Below are positions 1-11,031 of a DNA stretch of 64,000 nt, one piece after another. Location: contig JAWNZC010000352.1 of NCBI GenBank assembly GCA_035771165.1, positions 176,001 to 240,000 on the forward strand, read 5' to 3'. The position numbers and the translations under genes are program-made. The notes under the pieces are model-generated. The model saw only the letters and a list, made by a program, of their open reading frames with translations. It was not told the DNA's origin and searched no databases. This DNA is from Paragorgia papillata. Lineage: Eukaryota; Cnidaria; Anthozoa; Scleralcyonacea; Coralliidae. Every line of letters starts with the position of its first letter. Positions within the stretch are counted from its first letter, which is position 1.

Positions 1-776
1 GCGGGTTTTACAAGTCACCGTTTTAAAGATGAGCTAACAAAGATCTTTTGTAAAAGCGGAACCCGCGGACAAACGTCAAAACTTAATTAGAAACGACAAG
101 TTTTGTTGCCGGCAAATTTTAAAAAGGTTCGACGTGCACATTGCACAATGTCAGTGAGTTGTGTGCAGATCCCCGAAATTAGGCCGAAAGGCAAATTTGA
201 TCTGCGAGACGAAACTGATAACACACTGCATGTATACTATAAGACCACAAAGAATTCATATTATATGGAAATCTGCCATCCATACTGAATGAGCAAATTA
301 TCGTTTTGCAACAAAACAACATTTTTCTAAAATTATGGGCAAAACTCAAAATATTATTATAATTTGTACTGTAGTTATTAAATGTCGTGAATTTACATCC
401 CAGCAAACTCAGGGGAAATATAGTATATAAGTAATAGATAAAGTACGAGCAGCTATCTGTATCCGATTTACAAGGCGATCTGCAAGCGAGCCGTAGTAAA
501 TCAGATACAGATCGGCTGTGAATGCCAGTTTATCATATATACTTATCAAATGGACGTATCTAAATAGCCATGTTTTCAAACTATTTTTCAAGTTGGAGTG
601 ATTTTAGCTAAGCAAATTGAGGGAAAAGTTTATGTAAATCAAGACGAATCTCTATGTAATTTACAGATATTGATTAAACATTCATTTCTTTTGAATTTTC
701 TTCATGAATTTTTAATGAATTTGATAAGTATACGACTGCTATCTTTTAATATAGGAAACACAATTCAAGGACAAAA
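1..776. other. Intergenic or upstream intron, no supported gene
   Basis: Only short open frames occur here. One at 103-288 encodes 61 residues with no recognisable motif. The bases just before 738 read TTTAATATAG, which could be a splice acceptor for the PTB reading frame that follows, so part of this stretch may be an intron. A segment around 465-520 and 675-730 resembles sequence at 1788-1855, indicating a dispersed or duplicated repeat. Confidence 0.4.
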
Positions 777-1262
777 ATGAACATAATATTATCTTCAAGT
801 TGGAAAAAGAAATATACGTTTCTTAAGTCTACTTGTCTAGATGACATGGATTATGACGTAATTGCTAAAGAAAGATTTGTTGTGAAATACTTAGGAGACC
901 TTGATGTACCATGCACTGGAAACGCTGAATCTACTGGTCGGGAAATTTTGTCCAGATATTCAATGAAACGTCTGAAAAAATCGTCTACACATGAGTTTAT
1001 CATCGATTCAACAACGTCGACCATTACACTATGTGACGACAGTAGCAGCAATGAATTGGTGTTATTTACAATTCCTTTTGCGCAAGTGAAAGATGTTATA
1101 TGTCGACAGAGAGATAAAAAATACGGCAATTATTGTATCATTGTCACTCAGGATAAACCGTATGGCTCTCTAAATGCTCACGTACTTTCATGTGACAACT
1201 CAAATAAAACTTCCAGAATTTTTAACTCATTGATACGTTCGTGTAATATAACAAAATCATGA
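777..1262 (+). CDS. PTB/PID-domain protein, small or 3' exon
   Basis: The frame encodes up to 161 residues. A second in-frame ATG at 846 sits right before the domain and may be the true start. From there the sequence follows a phosphotyrosine-binding (PID) fold. It has the opening strand RFVVKYLGDLDVPCTG, a helix (GREILSRYSMKRL), paired strands (HEFIIDSTTSTITLCD and LVLFTIPFAQVKDVICR), a strand with YGNYCIIV, and a final helix (RIFNSLIRSC). PTB domains bind NPxY-type tails of receptors or integrins or phospholipids, as adaptors at the membrane. The domain fills almost the whole protein, so this is either a single-domain adaptor or the last exon of a larger one; a possible acceptor lies at about 737. 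The orthologue is not identified. Confidence 0.6.
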   Translation: MNIILSSSWKKKYTFLKSTCLDDMDYDVIAKERFVVKYLGDLDVPCTGNAESTGREILSRYSMKRLKKSSTHEFIIDSTTSTITLCDDSSSNELVLFTIPFAQVKDVICRQRDKKYGNYCIIVTQDKPYGSLNAHVLSCDNSNKTSRIFNSLIRSCNITKS

Positions 1263-1439
1263 GAAGCTAATAGCATAAACTGTAAAACATAAGTTGTTAC
1301 AAGAGAAGTATTGTACTACTGTAGTATATATATATATATGATAGATGTAATAGATACAACTGATGAGCGGCCGAACTGTATGCATGGGATTTACAATGGC
1401 GAGCCGAAACTTAAACTACGATGAGTTTATATCATGAAT

Positions 1440-1815
1440 ACAAAAACAAATTATTTAGGAAAAAGCTCAATTTGAGCCAATGGACCCTAATTAGTATGTT
1501 GTATATCTGATCATAGTTAATAGAAAATAGACATGGTTTGGAAACCCGGAAAACTTCAAAGCGGTTAACAATGAAGCTACGATTCATGTTGAAAACGTTG
1601 CTATTGGATGATTGCTTCATTATACAGAAAACACAATATGTTCAGTAACCGTGAAAGTGCAAATATTTCCATAAACCTGAACAAAAACATACAACAATGA
1701 CTTTTGTGAGCTTCCAAACCATGTCTATTTTCTATTAACTATGATCTGATACAGCATTGATGTTTTATTAATCAATGCTGTAATCTGTATCCGATTTACA
1801 ACGCCTGTTTAAACA
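1440..1815. repeat. Decayed inverted-repeat element (MITE-like)
   Basis: The segment at 1507-1543 reappears as its reverse complement at 1714-1753 (core GTTAATAGAAAATAGACATG). A second part, near 1770-1855, matches direct-repeat sequence seen upstream of the PTB gene. No coding capacity is visible. This fits a short non-autonomous fold-back element that has lost clean ends. Confidence 0.45.
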
Positions 1816-4480
1816 TTCATTTCTTTTATATTTTCTTCATGAATTATTAATGATATTTTATTCTGTCAAATATGTGTGTGAAAATAAAGCATTGTAATTA
1901 TAGTAATAAAATTAAATTTTTAGTGTGATATGGTAAGTAACTGCTGTACATGTAGTATCTCTCACTGGTACAACGACGTTATCTAAATCGAGACATTTGT
2001 CATGTCAAGACGTTATTTGTAATTTGTTAATGAAATAAATAAATTAACTCGACACATGAAGTACTTTTGTCTTTTGAGTCCAAATTAAAATCCAGCAATT
2101 AGCTATTTGAAATGCTGAGAACATGCAATCTTAACTGGAAATTATCTTGCCGGCTCGAAAAAGCACAGTCAGAATCAGACGAGGCTTACTCAGATGACCA
2201 AGTTTGATATAATTTGTGATACGTCGTTTGTTCTTCATGGGAACATAATTAGGAAGGTAAAGTTTTGTTAGTACTTGCATGCAGTACAACCTATCGTTTG
2301 ATGTTTCTGACAATTAATTAAGAAATTAGTTGACAATGAACAAGATACGATGAACAGGATTTTAAAGATAAAAGTTCAAGACTTATAACTAAAGTTCAGT
2401 TCGATCAGTTCAGAGTTCAGAGTCTTCTTAGTTCTTCCTTTACGGCTTCTTCTTCTTATAGTTCTTTCTTTTCCTGCTCGACTCTTCGATTGTTTGTTTT
2501 TTTAACAACTCCTCTATACTCCAAAAAGGGAGTGTACAAAACCACGCCTGGTAGGTGTGTAGGAATTGACCAATCAGGAGCATCAGACAACAATACTTTG
2601 CAATCAATCTCAAGTACCAAGGCAAAACGTTTGAAAAGTTTTTCCTTATATTAAACTATAATATATGTCTAGACTACATTGATATGGTTAAAAAGTAAAT
2701 GTCATAAGGTATAAGACCGTTATAATATATTACAGTTTCATTGAGTATTTACGGAACAGTTCAACTTTGAATAATCATTAATAAGTTGTCGTTTGGGTTA
2801 TGCTTCTTCTTGGCCTAAAATCATGCTAAATTCAACTAGCTTCCATAGACAAATTTGTGCCTGCTCAAGATCATACTGACAGGACAGTATATAAAAAGGC
2901 TTTAAAGAAAAACTGTTGACAAGCTAGTAAATAAACGTATGACAGAAGCATGCAGACAGTCGCGACATTTTGATATATTGATAAAGCTACAGGAAGGCTA
3001 TAATTGATCTTACAAGTGTTACTTTTACGTACAATAGAATAGCCAGAAGAAGCTAGAAAGTCAGTAGCTATAACTTATATGTGTATGTTGTATAACATTA
3101 CGATGGTTGGAAACTAATTGCGATGCTATATACTATTGCATGAAAGACAACATGCGAGAAATATTAGTAAAGATGGGACGCCAACCAACCAACCGACCAA
3201 CCAACCAACCAGACTTTCAAGCCAGAAAACTTTTCATAGAGACTACATATGTTAATTTCCACAATTAACAGTTTAACATAAGCAAACATTTAATAACATA
3301 AAGAAATATTTCAAAATATACTATAGGAACGCTCGGCAGACCCAGCATGCATGTTTACACGTATGTTTATGTTCATAAACTTTTATAAAACACATAAAAA
3401 GTTTTCCGTTTACGCCATTTTATATATACTCTTTGATTACTAGAGATGTTTTTGGATAGGAAGTAAATTTGTGAGTATAACTATTGTATATTAATATTGA
3501 TATTGATATTGATATAAGATCACGCAGTGTGCAATTAATCACCTACTGTTTAGACACCCAATGATCTTGCTTCTTTTAATTAATCGATGAAGTGGCCGTT
3601 GAATACTCAGTTTGTGTTCCCCTTCGCGTTGGCGCGTTGCCAGAGTAACGTAAGTTTCTTAATTAAACGAAATAATAATTTAAGATTACAAATAATCCAT
3701 TTTGTTGCAATTTCATCCTCCATCGTGAGGCGAGTGTGCACCAAAACTTAATCGTTTTCCATTAACTCTTCTTTTTCCGATCTTTAGTATTTCTAGAAAC
3801 TGTCGAGTATATAGCCATGCAGCTAGATGACTGTATTCTCCTCTACAGACCGTTAACGTTAAGCATTAATTCTGGTAGTTCTACAATATAGAGGAACAAG
3901 AAGCTATATATAGCTGTACGTATATAGTAACTTAGGTTAGATATACTGCCGAAACAGAGAACGTAGGAATCTAACGTTTCGAGCGAAGGCCCTAATTCGT
4001 CAGAGAGGCCTTCCTCTTATTCATGCAGTATAGATATTTTATAAATAAACACGAAAACTAAAAACATGCTTCTATTTTATGCTGCTGCGTATGTTCAGTA
4101 GTATTGATTTCGTGGTTTTCACCTGCAATTAATTCAACACTATTTTAATTGTTTGGTTTTATTGCTTTAATTCTTTACAGTGCTATAGACTGGCCTTCTT
4201 TAACTTGAAGGGAGGTGCAACATATGACAGCTTTTTAATTTACTCTCATTGTTTGAAATCACTGTTTGATCGGGGTTGTTTTACAGTGAAAAGAACTGAA
4301 TTAATTATGGTGAGCACACGGAGCTGTTAAAAAATAAACAATGCATGGCTATATATATAAGCACTAGTCTTTAGAAAAGTATCTATATTATCTTTGATTG
4401 AGAAGAGGTCAAGGCCAACGAAGCAGCTCAGTCTAGCCAGAAGTATTGGGAACAGCAGAGGACCTTTCAGTCACAACATT
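1816..4480. other. Intergenic region without supported genes
   Basis: Open frames are short and show no motif. Visible structure is limited to a CCAA/CAAC microsatellite at about 3181-3211, an ATTGAT run at 3492-3515, and a fragment at 3950-4030 (ACGTTTCGAGCGAAGGCCC...CGTCAGAG) belonging to the same repeat family as the tandem array near 10.4 kb. A possible polyadenylation region for the PTB gene lies around 1880-2045 (several AATAAA-like words). Confidence 0.4.
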
Positions 4481-4518
4481 TGAACAAGTTTTATATAGAA
4501 GAACAAAGATTTGCAGAA

Positions 4519-5690
4519 ATGAAAAGATTGTTTATTTTGTCTTTAACAACTAGTCTTCTGCTCAATTTTCATTTGGTTCAATCTGCGTACTCTATCTTTC
4601 CGCGAGGTAAATATTATAGTTTGATCGTTATATACCATGTATATGTTATATATCATGTACCTATAGGCTGCATTAAAAAATATGCATCCATGGAAATATT
4701 AATTTCATATCTTAACACGCAGGTGTTAAAAACCAGTGTGATAAAATCTATTTGTTTTTTACGAGAACGCAGAAAACTATACAGTCCGTTACCGAACAAG
4801 TAAATAATTTAAACAATATACAGTTTCGTTCAACACCGTTAACGATTTATTCGTTATAATACTTCCTGCTGTGTTGTTTCAAAGTTATTCGAACATGAAT
4901 GCAAAAGCATTTGCCCAGTTTTTCCTATACCAAGGCAGAGTAATCATGGTAGAATATAAATGATTATAAATTTGAATCATCAGGTTTCTTGAGCATGTAC
5001 GTTCATCATACCTATGTCAGCAGCTTTGTATCTAGAAAGTTTTCACCTATGGAACTCTACGATCTGATTGGCCCGTTTAAAAAATAATTAATTCAGCTAG
5101 TGATGTTTGCGTGGTTTTCGACATCAGAGTTTCTGTTATCTGTGTCCTGCAGAAATCAAATTACTCAGGTTAATGTTGGGGTTAGCTATATATAAATTTT
5201 GAGAAAATGTTTGTAACTCAACTAATTTATTTTTTCTTACAGAGTACTTCGGAGGTTGTTCTAAAACGGAATTGAAGATATTCGAGAAATATGGAATTAA
5301 TATCTACAAATCTCACTTGCACTGCGCGAAATCAAATTCTGTTCAAAAAAGAGGTGTTTATCTATCCTTGATATACAAAAGATTTGAGTTCTTCCACGGA
5401 GCAAAACCGTACTATGCCATATCATACCACACCACACTATATCATATCATATCATATCATATCATATCTTACCACACCCTACCTTACCACTTGACAATGT
5501 ATTGTACGTAGTTGATGTGGTTATCAATCCATGCTTTGCAATATTTTTATCGCATTTTTTGTAATTTGTTTACACAGGCTGTTCGTTTGTCTACAACGCC
5601 CACTCTGCTTGCTGTAGTCCTCATTGCAATTGGATTATGGAGTTTTATTGTATGCATCCGAAGCAGATGATTTGTTATCGTCGTAAATAG
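4519..5690 (+). CDS. Small secreted cysteine-rich peptide precursor, 3 exons
   Basis: Exon model: 4519-4606, 5243-5353 and 5578-5690, each intron GT-AG and all phases in agreement, giving about 103 residues. An in-frame ATG at 4480 is also possible. Exon 1 encodes a clear signal peptide (MKRLFILSLTTSLLLNF, cleavage near VQSA). The mature part has eight cysteines. Just after a dibasic KR at the exon 2-3 junction comes a CC-x3-C-x7-C pattern (ACCSPHC...FYC) resembling the A chain of insulin/relaxin peptides (CC-x3-C-x8-C). The preceding B-like part has two cysteines, but 21 residues apart instead of about 11, so assignment to the insulin superfamily is tentative. It could equally be another secreted disulfide-rich peptide. 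Exon 2 can be read through into intron repeats, which is probably not the real product. Confidence 0.6.
5430..5500. repeat. ATATC/CACAC microsatellite
   Basis: Simple-sequence run of CATAT/ATCAT units with imperfect ACCACACT units, inside the second intron of the small cysteine-rich gene. Confidence 0.8.
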
Positions 5691-5840
5691 TAGCAATTTC
5701 TCATTCTTTTAAGATAAGGAAGAAATACATTGAACAGCTAAGAATTCGTGTTAATTTAAAACATCAAATATAAATTTTCAAGCAGCAACTTGTACTGTAC
5801 TGTGTACTACACGAAATAAAAACAAAATTGATTTGCCTTT

Positions 5841-5886
5841 TTCATTCGTTCGTTCGTTCGTTCGTTCGTTCGTTCGTTCGTTCGTT
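5841..5886. repeat. (CGTT)n microsatellite
   Basis: About eleven uninterrupted CGTT units, followed by degenerate CGTTCATA copies up to about 5900. The apparent Arg/Ser/Phe/Val-rich open frame over it is an artefact of the repeat. Confidence 0.9.
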
Positions 5887-6139
5887 CATACGTTCATACG
5901 TTCAGTTTTTCTACGTAAGTTGCAATTTATAATACTAATTTTGGAGAGATATTTAGCTACTTTTTTAACTTTTTTAAAAAACATTTACAAATTCAAGAAA
6001 GTGAAACTATTCACTATAATGTACTGAAAACAAGACTAAAAAATGTCGATCTTTGCGTCCATTATATTAAGACTGAAATTATTAAAACTAGCATTTATTC
6101 TAACGTAATGCAACCGAGTATTAAAGTAACCAAGTTCGA

Positions 6140-7458
6140 TCAACAAGAACCAAGAAGACATTCACTTGGCTTCACAGGCTGTGGAGGAGCTGGTCTTTCG
6201 AATTTACAAGGACATTCAGAAAGAGTGATATAATACATCCATCTTTCGTAAACCATAAAACCACTTTGTCCCTCCCGGTGCCACGCTCGCCAACCATTTT
6301 TTAAGCCAGGAACTAAACACAAGAAAATATTATCAATCTGACCTTTTTCTGTTTGTAATGTATACGTATTGTATTAATCTGTTATTATTTTTGTAGTATT
6401 TTAATAATTTTATTACTTAGTGAGTTTGATTAAAGCGTCTATTAACTAATTATTGTTAGTCTTCTGCTATGTACAATTTTAGTGATTGGGTAGATTTCTA
6501 ACTCCAAATGCATTTAAAGAGGAAATGAAATGAAAATTAAGTTTGTTTCATCTTCAAGATCTCCTGAAAGTAATAAAGAATGACTTTTACAGTTTTTCCA
6601 TATTTCACTTCGTTCACAAGTTAATTAGAATTGTTTGATATGTAAATAAAGTAATTAGCTATGACGTAAAGTTCTGTACAGATAATTGTGTTATTGGAAA
6701 ATCATGTATATCTTTGGAATTATTAAACAATATTTAAAACTTTGCAACTACATGGACCTCAACACACTAAACATCACAAGACCAAATTTTGTTCGATAAT
6801 CTTGAAGATACATATAACTCACATGTATCTGTACATAAGTTTTTATAACTTTACGTCATAGTTCATCTCATTTACATATCAAACAAATCTAAATAACCTG
6901 AGAACGAAGTGAAATATGGAAAACTGTTAAAGTAATTCTTTATTATTTTTTGGAGATCTTGGAGATAGAGCAAACTTAATTTTCATTTCATTTCCTCTTT
7001 AACTTACCATAACAGAATCGTCTAAAACTAAAGCAAACATGATCAAGAGTTTTTCCTGGCTTAAATGGAAGGTACAAAATAGTGTCGTTTGAAGGACCTG
7101 GCAGACCAGGTTGACCAGGAGCTCCACGATCACCCATAATCCCTTTCTTGCCTTCTGTCCCTCGTTTTCCAATTTCTCCATTTTCCCCCTGGATACCTTG
7201 GAGACCAGGGGATCCTAGGGCCCCTGGGGGACACTTTGATGGACATTGTGAAGGCAATCCTAGGTATGAAAGCACTCCTGGTTTTCCTGATGCTCCAATA
7301 TCACCGCTTGGTCCTCTTGCTCCAGGATTTCCTTGGGGCCCTCGTCGACCGGCAGGACAGGGTGGACATATGACTGGGTCCACAGGCACAGACTGAGTGG
7401 TCTGTGAGTGGACCATGGTTGACATGGTGATAATGAAGGAGAGCACAACAAGTTTCAT
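6140..7458 (-). CDS. Short secreted collagen-like protein, 2 exons
   Basis: Exon 1 runs 7458-7008 and exon 2 6312-6140 (TGA). A phase-1 GT-AG intron joins them, giving about 207 residues. It starts with a signal peptide (MKLVVLSFIITMSTMVHSQ). Two Gly-X-Y blocks follow, at about residues 40-65 and 78-122, split by a CPSKCPPG cysteine segment. The C-terminal non-collagenous domain (about 85 residues) is rich in aromatic residues and cysteines (FRRFCY, WRAWHREGQ, SECPCKFERP, SECLLGSC). The triple-helical blocks are far too short for a fibrillar collagen, so a secreted trimeric collagen-like molecule (collectin- or C1q-like in architecture) is likely. The C-terminal domain matches no family I recognise. 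The intron is largely occupied by an inverted-repeat element. Confidence 0.75.
6514..7002. mobile_element. Palindromic MITE inside collagen-like gene intron
   Basis: The left end reads TTAAAGAGGAAATGAAATGA and the right end is its reverse complement. Further mirrored blocks include CATATTTCACTTCGTTC (left) against GAACGAAGTGAAATATGG (right) and ATGACGTAAAGTT against AACTTTACGTCAT. The ends suggest a TA or TTAA target. There is no coding capacity. The right end stops about five bases short of the GT of the splice donor at 7006-7007. Confidence 0.7.
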
Positions 7459-8826
7459 TATGGTTACCTAAGAGAGAAATGGTAAAGGACATAGATATGG
7501 TAAATCATATAATAATATAATTGTCATAAAATTAATCTTTGAATAAACTGTATATCGTATATAGTGTAACTATTTTAATATCTGTATCTTAACAGAAATA
7601 TACATAAAAAAATTTCCTCAATTTCGTTTGGCTAAAAGCAGTGCAGAAAAACGGAAATACCGTGCAAATTTTTTAAACAAACGTGCAGCGGATTATTATT
7701 ATGACGGATTGTATTTTCTAATCTCGTACACAGGCTCTTCTCGCAGAAAGTAAACAAAGATGGCGGTCAAGATATGGAGAAGTGGCCTGGACGAAAATTC
7801 GTTCAAATTTGAAGCTAATTTTTCTTTAATATAGTCAGGTACAGTGCCTGCAAGAAGACTAGAAGATTCTTAATGCTTTAAGTAACTTTTTCAAGCATTC
7901 AGTATTCTAAACAATTTGGGGGTAGAAGCCAAGCAGAGATTCTAGGGGGGTCCGGGGGCATGATCCCCGGAAAATTTTTGAATTTTGGATCTCTGAAACG
8001 GCATTTCCTGCATTTTGAGGACGCTTTTCTCGTATTTTCGGTTGCGGAAATTTTTATTTTGGTCTCGCATTATTTAAAATTTATCATAATTATATTCAGC
8101 CTAGCTGCCGCCCGGGCCCACTGCTAGAAGCCTCTGAGTCTCGCCAGATTTGCGGAGAATTGTATTGCGTACGACAACAGACGATTAATTATCTGTTTAT
8201 CTAATGTCTAACCTAGTATTAGAGGTCTCACAAAAAGGGCAGGGGTTGCGCGCCTGAAATGCCATACGAGTGAACGAAGGGCACTGAAATGTGGGAAGTA
8301 CAGTTGACTTGAATATGTTTTCATATATATTATATTATTAATTAGTATCAATTTAGAAAACATGAACTTTTTCAGAAACCTTAAATAGCACTCGTGGATA
8401 TTTTTTTCTGCAAAATTTCAATAAAAACCATGCTATTTTTGGAAGGTTATTATACTTTGATACTATGAGGATAATTTATGATTTTACGGACTGAAGCGTG
8501 AAACTCTAAGTAGCAGAACGGTTTTTGTTGAAAGTTTTCATAACGATTCATGTGCAATTTAGTTTTTGTTACTCATAATTGAGTCAATATGGAAAAAATA
8601 CTGGACAATAGGGACAATTTACTATAAATTACCAGATTAAACACTTAAATTGTTTCAATTTTCTTCCCTTCTGAAATTCGTTCTAAAACAATTATCTCAT
8701 GTCGTCTCGGTGATTATATGCGTATATAGATATAATTGTTTCACCGCTCGGTAAATATATTCACGAGACCTTGGTGATTATTAAATTGTCAAATGTTCCT
8801 TTATCACAACTGAAGAGTTGAGCTAA
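7459..8826. other. Intergenic, no supported gene
   Basis: Nothing with protein-like composition is visible. At 7755-7772 lies AACAAAGATGGCGGTCAAGA, similar to the YY1-type motif found at the UHMK1 start codon; it opens a 24-codon frame that ends without a convincing splice donor. The segment 7905-8120 (GGGGTCCGGGGGCATGATCC and the following T-rich part) looks like a dispersed repeat. Two AT-rich stretches surround it. Confidence 0.35.
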
Positions 8827-9213
8827 ACACGCAAAAACGCACACTCTGTGTCAGACCTGATGCAGAATGATGTCAGATCTGTTCAGAAAAATGTAGCGAC
8901 CCCTGATACAGCCTGTTGCAGTATCAGCTATGATACACCTATGATATCATATCTATCATACCTGCAGCTACCACAGACTGTTCAGAACAGATTCTGTCAA
9001 ACTGTATCAGCCTGACACGGTCAGTGCTGTATATAACAGACTGAACAGGTATACGTTGTCTACGGAGCTGTCGCAGTCTGTTAGAAATTCTAACTAAATG
9101 TTTATACATCAGCGCAGGTACATTCTGTAGCTGTCAGGCTGTATCAAGGGTCGCTACATTTCTCTGAACAGATCTGATATCAGAGCTGATCAGACTGTGC
9201 GTTTTTACGTGTG
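8827..9213. mobile_element. MITE with about 95-bp terminal inverted repeats
   Basis: The left end ACACGCAAAAACGCACA is mirrored by TGTGCGTTTTTACGTGT at the right end. The inverted repeats continue through CAGATCTGTTCAGA, AATGTAGCGACCC and GATACAGCCTG on both sides. The centre is built of CTGTATCA/TGATACAG-like words and has no open frame. Confidence 0.8.
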
Positions 9214-10315
9214 TAGACCAAAGATGAATTATAAAACAAAATCAGTGCAATTTCTTTGGTGAATATACATCTATAGTTTCATCTGACATTTTCCTATTAC
9301 TGCTGCAGTTAATATAAAATACAAGACGCCTACTGGAGAGAACAAAGTCAACTGATATAATAAAACATATATAAAAGGCGCTATATATGAACCTAAAGAT
9401 TTAAATATGGAAACAGAGTTTTGTTCTTGTGTATAGTAATCGTTACAAATTAATAATAGCATTGTAAAACGCTTTCTTCGATAAAAGGCATTGAAGTCGA
9501 CGACGATTATCCAAATGAGAAACATTAGATCATGTTTAGTATTGTGACCGTAAACTAGCGGTACCCATGCACATCTATCCCTCACTCAAATCCAATCGAA
9601 GTAAACCTGCGTCAAAGTGATCGCAGTAGACATAAATAAAATCCGCGGCTATGATTATCATTAAGGACCCGTTTACACTAGAGCAAAAGTATCCAGATTC
9701 ACATTGTTTTCATCCTCATGGGAATAAAATACAATGTGATACTTTTGCTCTAGTGTAACGGGGTCTAAGGCAAACCCGCGACTTTATCGGTAAATTCCTT
9801 TACGCCGTGAAATAATTTACAGAACAAGAGGTCATTGTATGTATGTCAGTGGTCATCAACAGCATAATTCAAGCTTAAAATCTGCCTATGCTTTTGCGCT
9901 TTTTCTTGCTGTAATACTATGAATATCAATGATTACTTCTCTTAATACAAAACAAGATAATAAAACCCTCACCTGATTATTGCCAGTAACTTGTCCGTAG
10001 GTAGACCAAAGAAACAACGACGATACGTTTGTCTGCGCGCAGTTCGATCGAAGGAAAGCGCGCGGGGTGCCTGCATGCATATGTTATGCGAGAAGTTAGT
10101 TTGTTATTAGGTAATAAAGAATAATGCACTGTCTTCGCAAAAGATGTTTATACTAGCGCAATGAAAGAATGTATATCAACACTCAACAGTCATTAGAACG
10201 CTAACGGGTTTGATGGAAATACAAAGTTTACATTTAAGCAATCTTAAATATTTATCTGCGATTAAATCAGCTTTGCATGGGTCAGTCATATTAAATAGTC
10301 ATTCGAAATATAGTA
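9214..10315. other. Intergenic with one short MITE
   Basis: Open frames of 104 (9585-9271) and 64 codons (10080-9886) on the minus strand lack domain signatures, splice support or biased composition, and I do not call them. The only clear element is the small palindrome at 9665-9766. Confidence 0.35.
9665..9766. mobile_element. Small palindromic MITE, copy 1
   Basis: GTTTACACTAGAGCAAAAGT near the left end is mirrored by ACTTTTGCTCTAGTGTAAC at the right. Between them CACATTGTTTTCATCC and a reverse-complement ACAATGTG close the hairpin. A second copy of the same roughly 105-bp family lies at 33551-33668. Confidence 0.75.
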
Positions 10316-10770
10316 AGGTTTGAGTACTGCCGAAAATATTGAAGGTAGTTTCTAACGTTTCGAGCGAAGGCCCTTCGTCAGAGAGAAAGGTTTCGAGCGA
10401 AGGCCCTTCGTCAGAGAGAAAGGTTTCGAGCGAAGGCCCTTCGTCAGAGAGAAAGGTTTCGAGCGAAGGCCCTTCGTCAGAGGGAAAGGTTTCGAGCGAA
10501 GGCCTTCGTCAGAGGGAAAGGTTTGGAGCGAAGGCCCTTCGTCAGAGAGAAAGGTTTCGAGCGAAGGCCCTTCGTCAGAGGGAAAGGTTTGGAGCGAAAG
10601 CCCTTCGTCAGAGAGACAGGTTTCGAGCGAAGGCCCTTCGTCAGAGGGAAAGGTTTCGGGCGAAGGCCCTTCGTCAGAGGGAAACGTGTTTCTCTCTGAC
10701 GAAGGGCCTTCGTTCGAAACGTTAGAAACTACATTCAATATTTTTATATTTTCGGCAGTACTCAAACCTT
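10316..10770. mobile_element. Fold-back element carrying a 33-bp tandem array
   Basis: The ends AAGGTTTGAGTACTGCCGAA (left) and its reverse complement (right) form inverted repeats that extend through TAGTTTCTAACGTTTCGA. Inside, about 10 tandem copies of a 33-bp unit (starting AAGGTTTCGAGCGAAGGCCC and ending CGTCAGAGAGA) run from about 10357 to 10685. Because the unit is a multiple of three, both strands stay open across it and give repetitive peptides with no sign of being real proteins. The end sequence also appears in the loop of the large palindrome at 13.7-15.6 kb. Confidence 0.8.
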
Positions 10771-11030
10771 TAACCTTACTATATAAAGTATATTTCTATT
10801 TGTATTTCAACACCGCTTACGCAGCACACTACTTGGAAGCAATTACAGTTATATAATATTACACAACATCAGAGGAAATCACCATTGATACTTTATTAAT
10901 CAACAAAGAAAATTAAGATATTAATTGAGTACGTGTGACATAAACAAGTGCACGCTATAAAAAATAAACCGGTGACATATCTCGCATAAAAAAATTGTCT
11001 CTGTGAAACACATACAGTGCATGTAGTTTT
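10771..11030. other. 3' flank of the SAM/EGF gene
   Basis: Non-coding AT-rich sequence. On the minus strand it would contain the 3' untranslated region and poly(A) signal of the SAM/EGF gene (reverse-complement AATAAA-like words near 10960 and 10890). Confidence 0.4.
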
Positions 11031-11031
11031 T

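Noticed and set aside
7760..7834. ATGGCGGTCAAG start of a small gene
   Set aside because: The frame closes after 24 codons and no good splice donor is in frame; kept only as a YY1-like motif.
10339..10765. 128- and 137-codon overlapping frames rich in Ser/Glu/Pro or Arg/Lys
   Set aside because: 33-bp tandem repeat stays open in both directions; no non-repetitive part.
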